From Streptomyces globisporus (lineage in GTDB: Bacteria; Actinomycetota; Actinomycetes; Streptomycetales; Streptomycetaceae), in NCBI GenBank assembly GCA_014649555.1, contig BMTG01000004.1, positions 1 through 64,000 on the forward strand: 64,000 nt of DNA, in the 5' to 3' direction. The notes beneath the pieces were generated by a model. That model searched no databases. It was given only the letters and a program-made list of their open reading frames with translations, and was not told the origin of the DNA. Positions 44,797-53,223 of this stretch are shown here, piece by piece. Numbering within the stretch: position 1 is the first letter of the stretch; each line of letters starts with the position of its first letter. The position numbers were made by a program, and so were the translations under genes.

Positions 44797-45831
44797 ATGA
44801 CTTCCCATGTACGCCACATCACGATCGACTGCGCCGACGCCTACGCGCTGGGCAGCTTCTGGGCCCAGGTGCTCGGTGCCCCGCTCTCCGACGAGGACCT
44901 GCCCGGCGACCCGGAGGCGCTGCTGGAGACGCCCGGCGCGGCGGTCCTCTTCGTGCAGGTGGCCGAGAAGAAACAGTCCAAGAACCGCGTCCATCTCGAC
45001 ATCCAGCCGCACGACCGCTCCCGGGACGAGGAGGTCGAGCGGCTGCTCGCGCTCGGCGCGACCCTCGTCGGCGACCACCGCAGGCCCAACGGGCGCGGCT
45101 GGGCGACGCTGGCCGACCCCGAGGGCAACGAGTTCTGCGTGGAGTGCAGTGCCGCCGAGCGGGCGGCGCTGAGCGGGACCCGGCTGCCGGTGACCGCCGA
45201 CGACGTGACGACCGCCGTGCGACTCGCGGTGGACGTGCTGGCGACGGCCCCGGCGGACCGCTGGGAGGCCCGGGCCGGTTCGCTGGAGTGGACCTGCTGG
45301 GAGACGGCGGAGCACCTGGGCGACGATCTGTTCGCGTACGCGGTGCAGTTGGGGCCCCGTACGCCTCCGCTGGACCGCGAGGTGCCCTTCCGGTGGGCGC
45401 CGGACCGGGAGGGCGGTCCGCACAACGCGGTCTTCGCCGACCGGGCGGCCGGCCCGGCCGGGCTGCTCGCCACGCTGGAGGCGAGCGGGGCGCTGCTGGC
45501 CTCGATGACGCGGACGACGCCGCCCGGGGTGCGCTCGTACCACGGGTACGGGATCTCCGACCCGGAGGGCTTCGCCGCGATGGGCGTGGTGGAGACCCTG
45601 GTGCACACCCATGACCTGGCGGAGGGTCTTGGCCTGGAGTGGGCGCCGCCCGCCGCGCTCTGCGACCGGGCGCTGGCCCGGCTCTTCCCGGACGCGCCGG
45701 CGGGCGGCGACCGGTGGGCCGTCCTGCTGTGGGCCACCGGCCGTGCCGAACTGCCGGGCCACCCCCGCCGCACCGCGTGGCGGTGGGACGGGCGGCCCCT
45801 GGAGGATCAGACGGCGTCGAGCGCCGGGTAG
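44797..45831 (+). CDS. VOC domain fused to a maleylpyruvate isomerase/DinB-like domain
   Basis: 344 residues. Residues 1-125 form a glyoxalase-like VOC domain (HITIDCADAYALGSFWAQVLG at the start, LADPEGNEFCVECS at the end). Residues about 140-340 follow the mycothiol-dependent maleylpyruvate isomerase/DinB four-helix pattern, with candidate metal histidines in TAEHLGDD and VHTHDLAEGLG. Mycothiol is the actinobacterial thiol, so a thiol-dependent detoxification role is possible. ATG 44797 is chosen with GGAGGG 8 bases upstream. Its last 25 bases overlap the 3' end of the convergent ene-reductase gene. Confidence 0.82.
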   Translation: MTSHVRHITIDCADAYALGSFWAQVLGAPLSDEDLPGDPEALLETPGAAVLFVQVAEKKQSKNRVHLDIQPHDRSRDEEVERLLALGATLVGDHRRPNGRGWATLADPEGNEFCVECSAAERAALSGTRLPVTADDVTTAVRLAVDVLATAPADRWEARAGSLEWTCWETAEHLGDDLFAYAVQLGPRTPPLDREVPFRWAPDREGGPHNAVFADRAAGPAGLLATLEASGALLASMTRTTPPGVRSYHGYGISDPEGFAAMGVVETLVHTHDLAEGLGLEWAPPAALCDRALARLFPDAPAGGDRWAVLLWATGRAELPGHPRRTAWRWDGRPLEDQTASSAG

Positions 45832-46877
45832 TCGGTGTAGCCCTTGGCGTCGCCGCCGAAGAAGGTCGACGGGTCGGGGGTGTTGAACGGGCCGCCCGCC
45901 TTCAGCCGGGCGGGCAGGTCCGGGTTGGCGAGGAAGAGCGCCCCGTAGGAGATCAGGTCGGCGATGCCGTCGTCGATCACCGTGTGGTCGCCGGGGCCGG
46001 TGGGGCCCTCGGAGTGCACGTTGATGACGAGGGTCCCGGAGAAGGCCTTGCGCAGGGCGAGGGTCAGCTCGCGGATCGGGGTGGCCTCCAGGATGTGCAG
46101 ATAGGCGAGGCCGAGCGGCTCGATCGCGCGGACCAGCGCGGTGTACGTGGCCTCCGGCGCGGGCTCGTCGATGTCGTTGTACGGGTTGCCGGGCGAGATG
46201 CGCAGGGCGGTGCGCTCCGGGCCGATCTCGGCGGCGACGGCCTCGACGACCTCGACGGCGAAGCGGGTGCGGGCCTCGTCGGAGCCGCCCCACGCGTCGG
46301 TGCGCAGGTTGGTGTTGGGGGCGAGGAACTGGTGGATGAGGTAGCCGTTGGCGCCGTGCAGCTCGACCCCGTCGAACCCGGCCTCCACCGCGTTGCGGGA
46401 GGCGGTGACGAAGTCGGCGACGGTCGCGCGGACCTCGGCGTCGGTCAGCTCGTGCGGCTCGACGAAGTCCTTCGGTCCGACGTGGGTGTAGACCTGTCCC
46501 TCCGCCTTGACCGGGGAGGCGCTGACGGGGGTGAGACCGTCCGGCAGCAGGACCGGGTGGCCGATGCGGCCGGCGTGCATGATCTGGGCGAAGATCCTGC
46601 CGCCCCGCGCGTGCACCGCGTCGGTGACCGTACGCCAGGAGGCGACCTGCTCGGCGCTGTGCAGGCCGGGCGTGGAGGGGTAGCCCTGGCCCACGACGGA
46701 CGGCTGGATGCCCTCCGTGATCACGAGTCCCGCCGAGGCGCGCTGGGCGTAGTACGTGGCCGTCAGCTCGGTGGCGGTGCCGCCCTCGCCGGCCCGGCTG
46801 CGGGTCATCGGGGCCAGCGCGATGCGGTTGGCCAGGGGGGTGCCGGACAGATCGATCGGGTCGAAAACGGTGGTCAT
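45807..46877 (-). CDS. Old-yellow-enzyme-family alkene reductase
   Basis: 356 residues, FMN-binding TIM barrel. LANRIALAPMTRSRAGEGG near residue 18 and the substrate-binding His-Asn pair in VELHGANGYLIHQFLAPNTNLR near 173-194 mark the NemA/OYE class, which reduces activated C=C bonds with NADPH. The ATG has GGGAG 5 bases upstream. It is divergent from a MarR regulator over a repeated operator, so it is probably induced by an electrophilic ligand of that regulator. Confidence 0.93.
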   Translation of the reverse strand: MTTVFDPIDLSGTPLANRIALAPMTRSRAGEGGTATELTATYYAQRASAGLVITEGIQPSVVGQGYPSTPGLHSAEQVASWRTVTDAVHARGGRIFAQIMHAGRIGHPVLLPDGLTPVSASPVKAEGQVYTHVGPKDFVEPHELTDAEVRATVADFVTASRNAVEAGFDGVELHGANGYLIHQFLAPNTNLRTDAWGGSDEARTRFAVEVVEAVAAEIGPERTALRISPGNPYNDIDEPAPEATYTALVRAIEPLGLAYLHILEATPIRELTLALRKAFSGTLVINVHSEGPTGPGDHTVIDDGIADLISYGALFLANPDLPARLKAGGPFNTPDPSTFFGGDAKGYTDYPALDAV

Positions 46878-46893
46878 GAGGGCTCCCGGATAG

Positions 46894-46975
46894 GTATGTG
46901 GTCGGCCAACAGAAAGTATGTGGTCGGCCAATGATTGCCGCCGAGGGCAACTGTAACCCATTCATTGGCCGACCA
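46894..46975. promoter_or_regulatory. Three-copy operator between ene-reductase and marR
   Basis: The 16-base unit GTATGTGGTCGGCCAA occurs at 46894-46909 and again at 46916-46931, exactly 22 bases (two helical turns) apart. The core TGGTCGGCCAA occurs inverted at 46965-46975. The copies cover the likely promoters of both divergent genes, as expected for MarR autoregulation. Confidence 0.75.
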
Positions 46976-47073
46976 AGGTAAAGTTGTCGAAAACCGTCGG
47001 GCATCATCGGAAGGCGCCACCCAGGCCCCCACGAAGCCGCCGCTCACCGCCCCGAGGACCCCAGGAGCACGCC

Positions 47074-47589
47074 ATGACCCGCGCCACCCCCGCGGAAGAC
47101 GCCTGTACGAACGCGCTGCCCACGGCGGCGCTCGGCGGGCCCGTCAGCCACGCCGTCTCCCGGGTGGCGCGGCTGCACCGGATCGCGGCGGGCAAGGTGC
47201 TCAAGGGGGTGGACCTCTACCCGGGGCAGGAGTTGCTGATGATGCACCTGTGGGACCGGGGGGCGGTCCGGCAGACGGAGCTGATCCGGGCCCTGGAGCT
47301 GGACCCGTCCACGGTCACGAAGATGCTCCAGCGGCTGGAGCAGACCGGGCATGTGCGCCGCCGCCCCGACCCGGCCGACCGGCGGGCCGTGCTGGTCGAG
47401 GCGACGGACGAGAGCTGCGCGCTGCACACCGCGGTCGAGAACGCCTGGGGCAGCCTGGAGGAGCACACGCTCGCGGGCCTGGACCCGGCCGAGCGCACGG
47501 AGCTGGTCCGGCTGCTGGCGAAGGTCGAGGAGAACCTCTGCCGGGAGACCGAGGACTGCCCCGACCGGCGCGGGGCCGCGTCCGGCTGA
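47074..47589 (+). CDS. MarR-family transcriptional regulator
   Basis: 171 residues. The winged-helix core shows AVRQTELIRALELDPSTVTKMLQRLEQTGHVRRRPDPADRRAVLV at about 65-110 (recognition helix plus beta wing). Long N- and C-terminal helices should form the dimer. A cysteine pair near the C-terminus (LCRETEDCPD) could allow redox sensing, but this is only a guess. The ATG has AGGAG 7 bases upstream. It likely represses itself and the ene-reductase gene through the repeats at 46894-46975. Confidence 0.9.
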   Translation: MTRATPAEDACTNALPTAALGGPVSHAVSRVARLHRIAAGKVLKGVDLYPGQELLMMHLWDRGAVRQTELIRALELDPSTVTKMLQRLEQTGHVRRRPDPADRRAVLVEATDESCALHTAVENAWGSLEEHTLAGLDPAERTELVRLLAKVEENLCRETEDCPDRRGAASG

Positions 47590-47649
47590 GCCGTACCCGT
47601 ACAGCCTGAGCCGTTCCCGTACGGACCGAGCCGCGTCCGTACGGCTCAG
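47586..47649. repeat. Three near-direct repeats forming alternative hairpins
   Basis: CTGAGCCGT-type units begin at 47586, 47605 and about 47626, each followed by CCCGTAC or CCGTACGG. The first unit also pairs perfectly over 11 bp with 47639-47649. It sits between the convergent marR and aminotransferase genes, overlapping both stops, and probably serves as a terminator. Confidence 0.6.
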
Positions 47650-48704
47650 GCCAGGAAGTCCAGCAGCCGGTCCACATCGGCCTCGGTGTTGTAGAGGTGG
47701 CAGGAGATCCGCAGATTCCCGGCCGGCGCCGAGACGGCGATCCCGGCCTCCACCAGTTCGGGCTGCCGCCCGTCGAGCCCCGGTACGGCGACGATCGCCG
47801 AATCCCCGGGCACGGCCTTGTGCCCGAGGGTCGCGAGCCCCTCGCGCAGCCGGGCGGCGAGCCCGGTGGCGTGCGCGTACAGCGCGTCGGCGCCGACCTC
47901 CGCGAGCAGGGCGAGGGAGTGCTCGGCCCCGTGGTACGAGAGGAAGGCGGGCGGCTCGTCGAAGCCCCGGGCGGTGGGGGCGAGACGCTCCAGCGGGCCG
48001 TAGTTGCTCGCCCAGGGGGCGCCCGCGGCGACCCAGCCCGCGAAGAGGGCCGGCAGGGTGTCCTGCGCCTCCTCGGTGACGGTCAGGAACGACGTACCGC
48101 GCGGGCAGAGCAGGAACTTGAAACCGCCGGTGACGGTGTAGTCGTACGCCCCGGCGTCCACCGGGAACCAGCCCGCCGCCTGGGTGGCGTCCAGCAGGGT
48201 GCGGGCCCCGTGCGCCGCGGCGGCGGCACGGACGGCGGCGAGGTCGGCGACCCGGCCGTCGGCCGACTGCACGGCGGAGAAGGCGACCAGCGCGGTCGAG
48301 TCCCGGACGGCCCCGGCGAGGTCCGCGAGCGGCGCGTACCGCATGCGCAGATCGCCGCGGAGCGCGAACGGACTGACCACGGAGGAGAACTCGCCCTCGG
48401 GGCAGAGGACTTCGGCGCCGGGCGGCAGCGATGCGGCGATCAGGCCGACATGGACGGTGACGGAGCTGCCGGTGGCGACCCGGTCCGGGTGGACCCCGAC
48501 GAGCCGGGCGAAGCCGGCCCGGGCGGCCTCCACGGCCTCGAAGCTGCCGGCCCCCACCCGGCGGCCCGCGGCGTTCTCGTCGGCCAGGGCCTTGACGGCG
48601 GCGATCGTCCGGCGGGGCAGCAGGCCCCAGCTGGAGGTGTTGAGGTAGGTGACCTCGGGCGCGAATTCGACGGCTGCGGCGTGGATGGGCGCGAGGATCG
48701 TCAT
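47646..48704 (-). CDS. Class V PLP-dependent aminotransferase/cysteine desulfurase-like
   Basis: 352 residues. VTYLNTSSWGLLP near residue 17 is the start pattern of the family, LLDATQAAGWFPVD near 175 holds the PLP aspartate and GGFKFLLCPRG near 198 the lysine. No active-site cysteine loop typical of a dedicated desulfurase is seen, so an aminotransferase or lyase on a small amine is more likely. The ATG has GGGTGG close upstream. It is transcribed alone. Confidence 0.85.
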   Translation of the reverse strand: MTILAPIHAAAVEFAPEVTYLNTSSWGLLPRRTIAAVKALADENAAGRRVGAGSFEAVEAARAGFARLVGVHPDRVATGSSVTVHVGLIAASLPPGAEVLCPEGEFSSVVSPFALRGDLRMRYAPLADLAGAVRDSTALVAFSAVQSADGRVADLAAVRAAAAAHGARTLLDATQAAGWFPVDAGAYDYTVTGGFKFLLCPRGTSFLTVTEEAQDTLPALFAGWVAAGAPWASNYGPLERLAPTARGFDEPPAFLSYHGAEHSLALLAEVGADALYAHATGLAARLREGLATLGHKAVPGDSAIVAVPGLDGRQPELVEAGIAVSAPAGNLRISCHLYNTEADVDRLLDFLA

Positions 48705-48814
48705 GCGTCCACCCTGGAGCCCCCTCAACCCGAAGTCAATCACGGAGAGTTAAGGGGAACTCCAAAGCAACGCTTATGGATCGCGACCGGCAGACCGATA
48801 AGAGCGGCAGAAGC

Positions 48815-49531
48815 TCAGCTCTGCGGAACCTCGCAGGCCCCGTCGGTGTCGCAGGCCGCCGCGTCCCCGCCGACGGTGGTGAGGGCGGTGGCGGGGCGGT
48901 CCTTCCAGGCCTGCTCCAGCGCCTGGACGAAGACCTCGGAGGGCTGGCCGCCGGAGATGCCGTACCGCCGGTCGAGGACGAAGAACGGCACGGCGTTGGC
49001 GCCCAGTTCGGCCGCCTCGCGCTCGTCGGTGCGGACGTCGTCCGCGTACGCCTCCGGGTCGGCGAGCACCGCGCGGGCCTCGACGGCGTCGAGCCCGGCC
49101 TCCTCGGCGAGGGCGACCAGCACCTCGGCGTCGAAGACGGAACGCTCCTCGGCGAAGTTCGCCCGGTAGGCGAGGGTCAGCAGCTCGTCCTGGCGGCCCC
49201 GGGCCTTGGCCAGGTGCAGCAGCCGGTGGATGTCGAAGGTGTTGCCGTGGTCACGGCCCTCGGTGCGGTAGCCGAGCCCCTCGGACTGCGCGTTGGCGGC
49301 GACGTTCGCCTCCATCGCGGCGGCCTCCTCGCGGCTGCGGCCGTACTTCTCGGCCAGCATGTCGATCACGAGCGCGGTGTCGCCCTTGGCCCGGGAGGGG
49401 TCGAGCTCGAAGGACCGGTGCACCACCTCGACCTCGTCCCGGTGGGCGAACTCCGCGAGGCCCTTCTCGAAGCGGGCCTTGCCGATGTAGCACCACGGGC
49501 AGGCGATGTCGCTCCAGATCTCGACGCGCAT
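48815..49531 (-). CDS. DsbA-family (FrnE-like) thiol oxidoreductase
   Basis: 238 residues. The thioredoxin-fold active site is CPWC in SDIACPWCYIGKARF near residue 11. The inserted helical domain and the cis-proline loop NAVPFFVLDRRYGISG near 185 are as in FrnE, a cytoplasmic protein linked to polyketide and oxidative-stress functions. A second pair of cysteines lies in the C-terminal tail (AACDTDGACEVPQS), also a feature of FrnE of Deinococcus, where it can feed the active site. No signal peptide. Confidence 0.9.
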   Translation of the reverse strand: MRVEIWSDIACPWCYIGKARFEKGLAEFAHRDEVEVVHRSFELDPSRAKGDTALVIDMLAEKYGRSREEAAAMEANVAANAQSEGLGYRTEGRDHGNTFDIHRLLHLAKARGRQDELLTLAYRANFAEERSVFDAEVLVALAEEAGLDAVEARAVLADPEAYADDVRTDEREAAELGANAVPFFVLDRRYGISGGQPSEVFVQALEQAWKDRPATALTTVGGDAAACDTDGACEVPQS

Positions 49532-49676
49532 GACTCTTCTTCTCTCCCAGGCTCACGGGGGCGTGCGGAGAGGCCCTCCGTACGTCACATCTCCGTACGA
49601 ACACCAAACCTGACCAGGTGATTCCCGCACCGCGACCCGCTGGCGTCCGGAGCGGAATTCGGGGAAGCTCGCGCGC

Positions 49677-50060
49677 ATGGTCTCAGTGGTGCAGAACGTG
49701 GCGATCGACTGTGTGAACGCGTACGAGCTGGCGCGGTTCTGGAGCGAGGTGACCGGCCGTCCGCTGCATCCGGAGGACGAACCGGGCATGCCGGAGACAC
49801 AGGTGATGATGGCGGAGGGCCCGATGCTCTATTTCCATCAGGTCCCCGAGGCCAAGGCGGGCAAGAACCGGCTCCATCTGTGTCTGCGCCCTCGGACCTC
49901 GCGCGAGGAGGAGGTGGAGCGGCTGCTGGCCCTCGGCGCCACCCTCGTCGCCGATCTCCGCAACCCGGACGGCTCCGGCTGGGCGGTGCTCGCCGATCCC
50001 GAGGGCAACGAGTTCTGCGTGCTGCGCAGCGAGTCCGACCGGGCCGCGACGGCTTCCTGA
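49677..50060 (+). CDS. VOC-superfamily protein, paralogue of the fused VOC domain
   Basis: 127 residues. It starts NVAIDCVNAYELARFWSEVTG and contains EEVERLLALGATLVADL and VLADPEGNEFCVLRS. These segments are nearly the same as in the fused protein at 44797, so the two are recent paralogues or share ancestry. GGGGAAG lies upstream of the ATG. The ligand is unknown. It is convergent with the DUF1349 gene. Confidence 0.85.
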   Translation: MVSVVQNVAIDCVNAYELARFWSEVTGRPLHPEDEPGMPETQVMMAEGPMLYFHQVPEAKAGKNRLHLCLRPRTSREEEVERLLALGATLVADLRNPDGSGWAVLADPEGNEFCVLRSESDRAATAS

Positions 50061-50091
50061 CGCTCTCCGCGCGCACCCGGCCCCTCTCGCC

Positions 50092-50703
50092 TCACCGCCC
50101 GTCGCGCAGGTTCGCCACTCCCCCGGGCAGGAATGCGATCCGGTCGAAGACCGCGCCGCAGCCGTCCCCGGTGGGCGACTGGACGAGGAAGCCGACGCGG
50201 GTGGCTGCCCGCTCCTCGGGCGTACCGAGGGTGAAGACGCGGACGAAGGTCCAGCTGTCGCCGTCGGCGGAGGCGTGGAAGGCGTAGGCGCTGCCGGTGC
50301 GGCTCAGGCGGAGCCAGCAGACGCCCTCCTCCACCACGAAGGCGTTGGCGTCGTCGGAGTGGCCCCGGGTGACGACGGTGCAGACGGTCGGGAGATCGGC
50401 GGAGCGCTCCAGGCAGAGCTTGGCCCACTCCCGCTCCGCGACCTGGAGGAACAGCGCCCCCGCGTCACCGGCCGCCACCAGGCCCGGCCGGACCCGGGCC
50501 ACCAGCCGGAAGTCCCCGTCGCCCACCCCGCCGAGCAGGCGCGGCGCGTCGGAGGCCGGGTCGAGGGAGTCGTCGGAAGGCGGGACGAAGAGGTCCTGGC
50601 CGGGGCCGGCCCGGCCGGTCAGGACGCCGTCCGCGTGGGTCCAGCGCCCGTCGGGGCCCGCCGGGTCCAGGGCGAAGGGGAGGCGGTCCAGGTGCGGGCT
50701 CAT
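50092..50703 (-). CDS. DUF1349 concanavalin-like protein
   Basis: 203 residues of lectin/glucanase-like jelly-roll type: repeated strands GDGDFRLVARVRPGL, AGALFLQVAEREWAKLCLE and YAFHASADGDSWTFVRVF, with FDRIAFLPGGVANLRDGR at the end. No catalytic pair for glycoside cleavage was recognised. The ATG overlaps the stop of the aldehyde dehydrogenase gene (ATGA), so it is made from the same mRNA. It may bind or tailor a sugar used by the pathway. Function unknown. Confidence 0.82.
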   Translation of the reverse strand: MSPHLDRLPFALDPAGPDGRWTHADGVLTGRAGPGQDLFVPPSDDSLDPASDAPRLLGGVGDGDFRLVARVRPGLVAAGDAGALFLQVAEREWAKLCLERSADLPTVCTVVTRGHSDDANAFVVEEGVCWLRLSRTGSAYAFHASADGDSWTFVRVFTLGTPEERAATRVGFLVQSPTGDGCGAVFDRIAFLPGGVANLRDGR

Positions 50704-52223
50704 GCGCGGCGTCCGTCCACCCGGCGGGGCAGGCCCAGTGGGTTGTCCTCGCGGAGCTCGGCCGGGAGGAGCGTCTCGGGGGTGGACTGGTACGTGACCG
50801 GGCGCAGCCAGCGTTCGATCGCCGTCGCGCCGACCGAGGTCGAGGTGGACGTGGTCGCCGGGTAGGGGCCGCCGTGGTGCTGGGCGGGGGCGACGGCGAC
50901 ACCGGTCGGCCAGCCGTTGACGAGGATGCGCCCGGCGAGCGGGGTGAGGGCGGCCAGCAGCGGGCCCGCGTCGGGGTCCCCGGTCTCGTCGCCGGCGGTC
51001 TGGAGGGTGGCGGTGAGGTTCCCCGGCAGCCGGGCGAGGACGGCGGCGATCTCGTCGACGGAGGCGTACCGGGCGATCACGGTGACCGGGCCGAAGCACT
51101 CCTCCAGCAGCGCGTCGTGCGGGCCGTCGGCGGTGAGCCGGGCGGCGGGCACGGTGAGGAATCCGGCGGAGACGGAGTGCGCGCCGGCCGCGCCGGGGGT
51201 GACCGGGGCGTCGACACCGGGCAGCGCGGCCCGCTCCCGTACGCCGGTGACGAAGGCGTCCCGCATGCGGTGGTCCAGCAGGACGCCGGAGCCGGTCGAG
51301 CTGACCGTCTCGGTGAGGGTCTTGAGGAGCTGGTCGCCCGCCGCACCCTCGGGGACGAGGACGAAGCCGGGCTTGGTGCAGAACTGGCCGACGCCGAGCG
51401 TCATCGAGCCGCCGAGGCCCGTACCGATCTCCCCGGCGCGCTGGGCTGCGGCGGCCGCGGTGACGACGACCGGGTTGAGGGAGCCGAGTTCACCGTGGAA
51501 GGGGATGGGGGCGGGGCGGGCGGCCGCCGCGTCGAACAGGGCGCGTCCGCCGCGTACGGAGCCGGTGAAGCCCGCGGCGCTCACCAGCGGGTGGCGGATC
51601 AGCTCGACGCCCGCGTCGAAGCCGTGCACCACGGTCAGCACGTTCTCGGGCAGCCCGGTGCGGGCGGCGGCGCGGCGCAGGACCGAGGCGCAGAGTTCGG
51701 AGGTGGCCGGGTGGTCGGGGTGCGCCTTGACGACGACCGGGCAGCCGGCCGCGAGGGCGCTGGCGGTGTCGCCGCCCGGGACGGAGAAGGCGAGCGGGAA
51801 GTTGCTGGCCGCGTAGACGGCGACGACCCCGAGCGGGATCTTGTAGCGGCGCAGGTCGGGCCAGGGCGGGGTCCGGGTGGCGTCCGGGTGGTCGATGTGG
51901 ATGTCGAGGTAGGCGCCTTCGTCGACGACCTCCGCGAAGGCCCTGAACTGGGCTGCGGTGCGGGCGAGTTCGCCGGTGAGCCGGGCCGGTCCGAGGGCGG
52001 TCTCCGCGTCGGCGGCCTCGATGATGTGCTCGCCGGACTCCTCCAGCAGCTCCGCCGCCGCCCGCAGGAACGCGGCGCGCGCCGCCCGGTCGGCGAGGGC
52101 GTCCCGCACGGCGTGGGCCGACCGGACCGCGCGGTCGACCTCCTCGGCGGTGGCCTCCACGGCAACCTGCTCGCGCGGGTTCCCCGTTCGGGGGTCGACA
52201 CTCCAGACTGGTACTGCGCTCAC
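50700..52223 (-). CDS. Aldehyde dehydrogenase (2,5-dioxovalerate/alpha-ketoglutarate semialdehyde type)
   Basis: 507 residues. VYAASNFPLAFSVPGGDT (about 135-152) and VVKAHPDHPATS contact the nucleotide; the glutamate in FHGELGSLNPVVV and the nucleophilic cysteine in GVGQFCTKPGFVLVP complete the active site. The pattern is that of the NADP-dependent enzyme oxidising alpha-ketoglutaric semialdehyde in sugar-acid catabolism. GTG start with GGAAGGGA upstream. It is divergent from an IclR regulator that probably controls it, and coupled to the DUF1349 gene. Confidence 0.88.
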   Translation of the reverse strand: MSAVPVWSVDPRTGNPREQVAVEATAEEVDRAVRSAHAVRDALADRAARAAFLRAAAELLEESGEHIIEAADAETALGPARLTGELARTAAQFRAFAEVVDEGAYLDIHIDHPDATRTPPWPDLRRYKIPLGVVAVYAASNFPLAFSVPGGDTASALAAGCPVVVKAHPDHPATSELCASVLRRAAARTGLPENVLTVVHGFDAGVELIRHPLVSAAGFTGSVRGGRALFDAAAARPAPIPFHGELGSLNPVVVTAAAAAQRAGEIGTGLGGSMTLGVGQFCTKPGFVLVPEGAAGDQLLKTLTETVSSTGSGVLLDHRMRDAFVTGVRERAALPGVDAPVTPGAAGAHSVSAGFLTVPAARLTADGPHDALLEECFGPVTVIARYASVDEIAAVLARLPGNLTATLQTAGDETGDPDAGPLLAALTPLAGRILVNGWPTGVAVAPAQHHGGPYPATTSTSTSVGATAIERWLRPVTYQSTPETLLPAELREDNPLGLPRRVDGRRA

Positions 52224-52294
52224 CGTGATTCCCTTCCGTCGCGCGACCGACGCCCCGCCGGCGTCCGGGCCGACGTCGGCCGCACATCAGCAAG

Positions 52295-52312
52295 TGTTCG
52301 GTATTCTGAACA
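52295..52312. promoter_or_regulatory. Candidate IclR operator
   Basis: TGTTC (52295-52299) and GAACA (52308-52312) form an inverted repeat around 8 bases, in the 229-base space between the divergent aldehyde dehydrogenase and IclR genes, about 72 bases upstream of the dehydrogenase start. Confidence 0.5.
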
Positions 52313-52452
52313 GAGTTCCTGATCGTGAATGTCCTGGGACTCTATTTCCGGGCGTTCCGTGTTGGCAATCGTGTGGCGGCTTTTCGGACGGCGACGCGGA
52401 CGGCGACGGGGTCGAGAAGTCGATGAGCTGGAAGAAGAAGGGGGCGTGGGCG

Positions 52453-53223
52453 ATGTCGGTCGCCGAGTCCGGTGGGGCACAGGTCAAGTCCGCGGTACGG
52501 ACCGTGGAACTCCTCGAATACTTCGCGGGGCGGCCCGGCATGCACTCGCTGGCCGCCGTCCAGGAGGCGGTCGGCTACCCCAAGTCCAGCCTCTACATGC
52601 TGCTGCGCACCCTGGTGGAGCTGGGCTGGGTCGAGACGGACGCGACGGGCACCCGGTACGGGATCGGCGTCCGCGCCCTGCTGGTCGGCACCTCGTACAT
52701 CGACGGCGACGAGGTCGTGGCCGCCGCGCGGCCGACGCTGGACCGGCTGTCCGACGACACCACGGAGACCATCCACCTGGCCCGCCTCGACGGGACGAAC
52801 GTGGTCTACCTCGCGACCCGGCAGTCCCAGCACTATCTGCGCCCCTTCACCCGGGTCGGCCGCCGGCTGCCCGCGCACTCCACCTCGCTGGGCAAGGCGC
52901 TGCTGGCCACCCACAGCGACGAGCAGGTCCGCAAGATGCTGCCCGAGACGCTGCCCGCGCTGACCGAACACACCATCACGGACCGCGAGAAGCTCATCGA
53001 GGAGCTGCGGCTGGTCCGCGAGCAGGGCTACGCGGTGGACCGCGAGGAGAACACCCTCGGTCTGCGCTGCTTCGGGGTCGCGATCCCCTACCGGACGCCC
53101 GCGCGGGACGCGATCAGCTGCTCGGTGCCGGTCGCGCGGCTCACCCCGGGCCACGAGCAGACGGTGAAGGACGCCCTGTTCGACGCCCGGGACCGGCTCT
53201 CCCTCGCGACGCGGCGGCTCTGA
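52453..53223 (+). CDS. IclR-family transcriptional regulator
   Basis: 256 residues. An N-terminal winged helix (AVRTVELLEYFAGRP to SSLYMLLRTLVELGWVE) is followed by the effector domain with RRLPAHSTSLGKALLATH and LGLRCFGVAIPYR. It likely senses a small organic acid and controls the divergent aldehyde dehydrogenase operon. ATG 52453 is preferred on length and an AAGGGGG site; an in-frame ATG 30 bases upstream is possible. The next gene starts on its stop (TGATG). Confidence 0.91.
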   Translation: MSVAESGGAQVKSAVRTVELLEYFAGRPGMHSLAAVQEAVGYPKSSLYMLLRTLVELGWVETDATGTRYGIGVRALLVGTSYIDGDEVVAAARPTLDRLSDDTTETIHLARLDGTNVVYLATRQSQHYLRPFTRVGRRLPAHSTSLGKALLATHSDEQVRKMLPETLPALTEHTITDREKLIEELRLVREQGYAVDREENTLGLRCFGVAIPYRTPARDAISCSVPVARLTPGHEQTVKDALFDARDRLSLATRRL

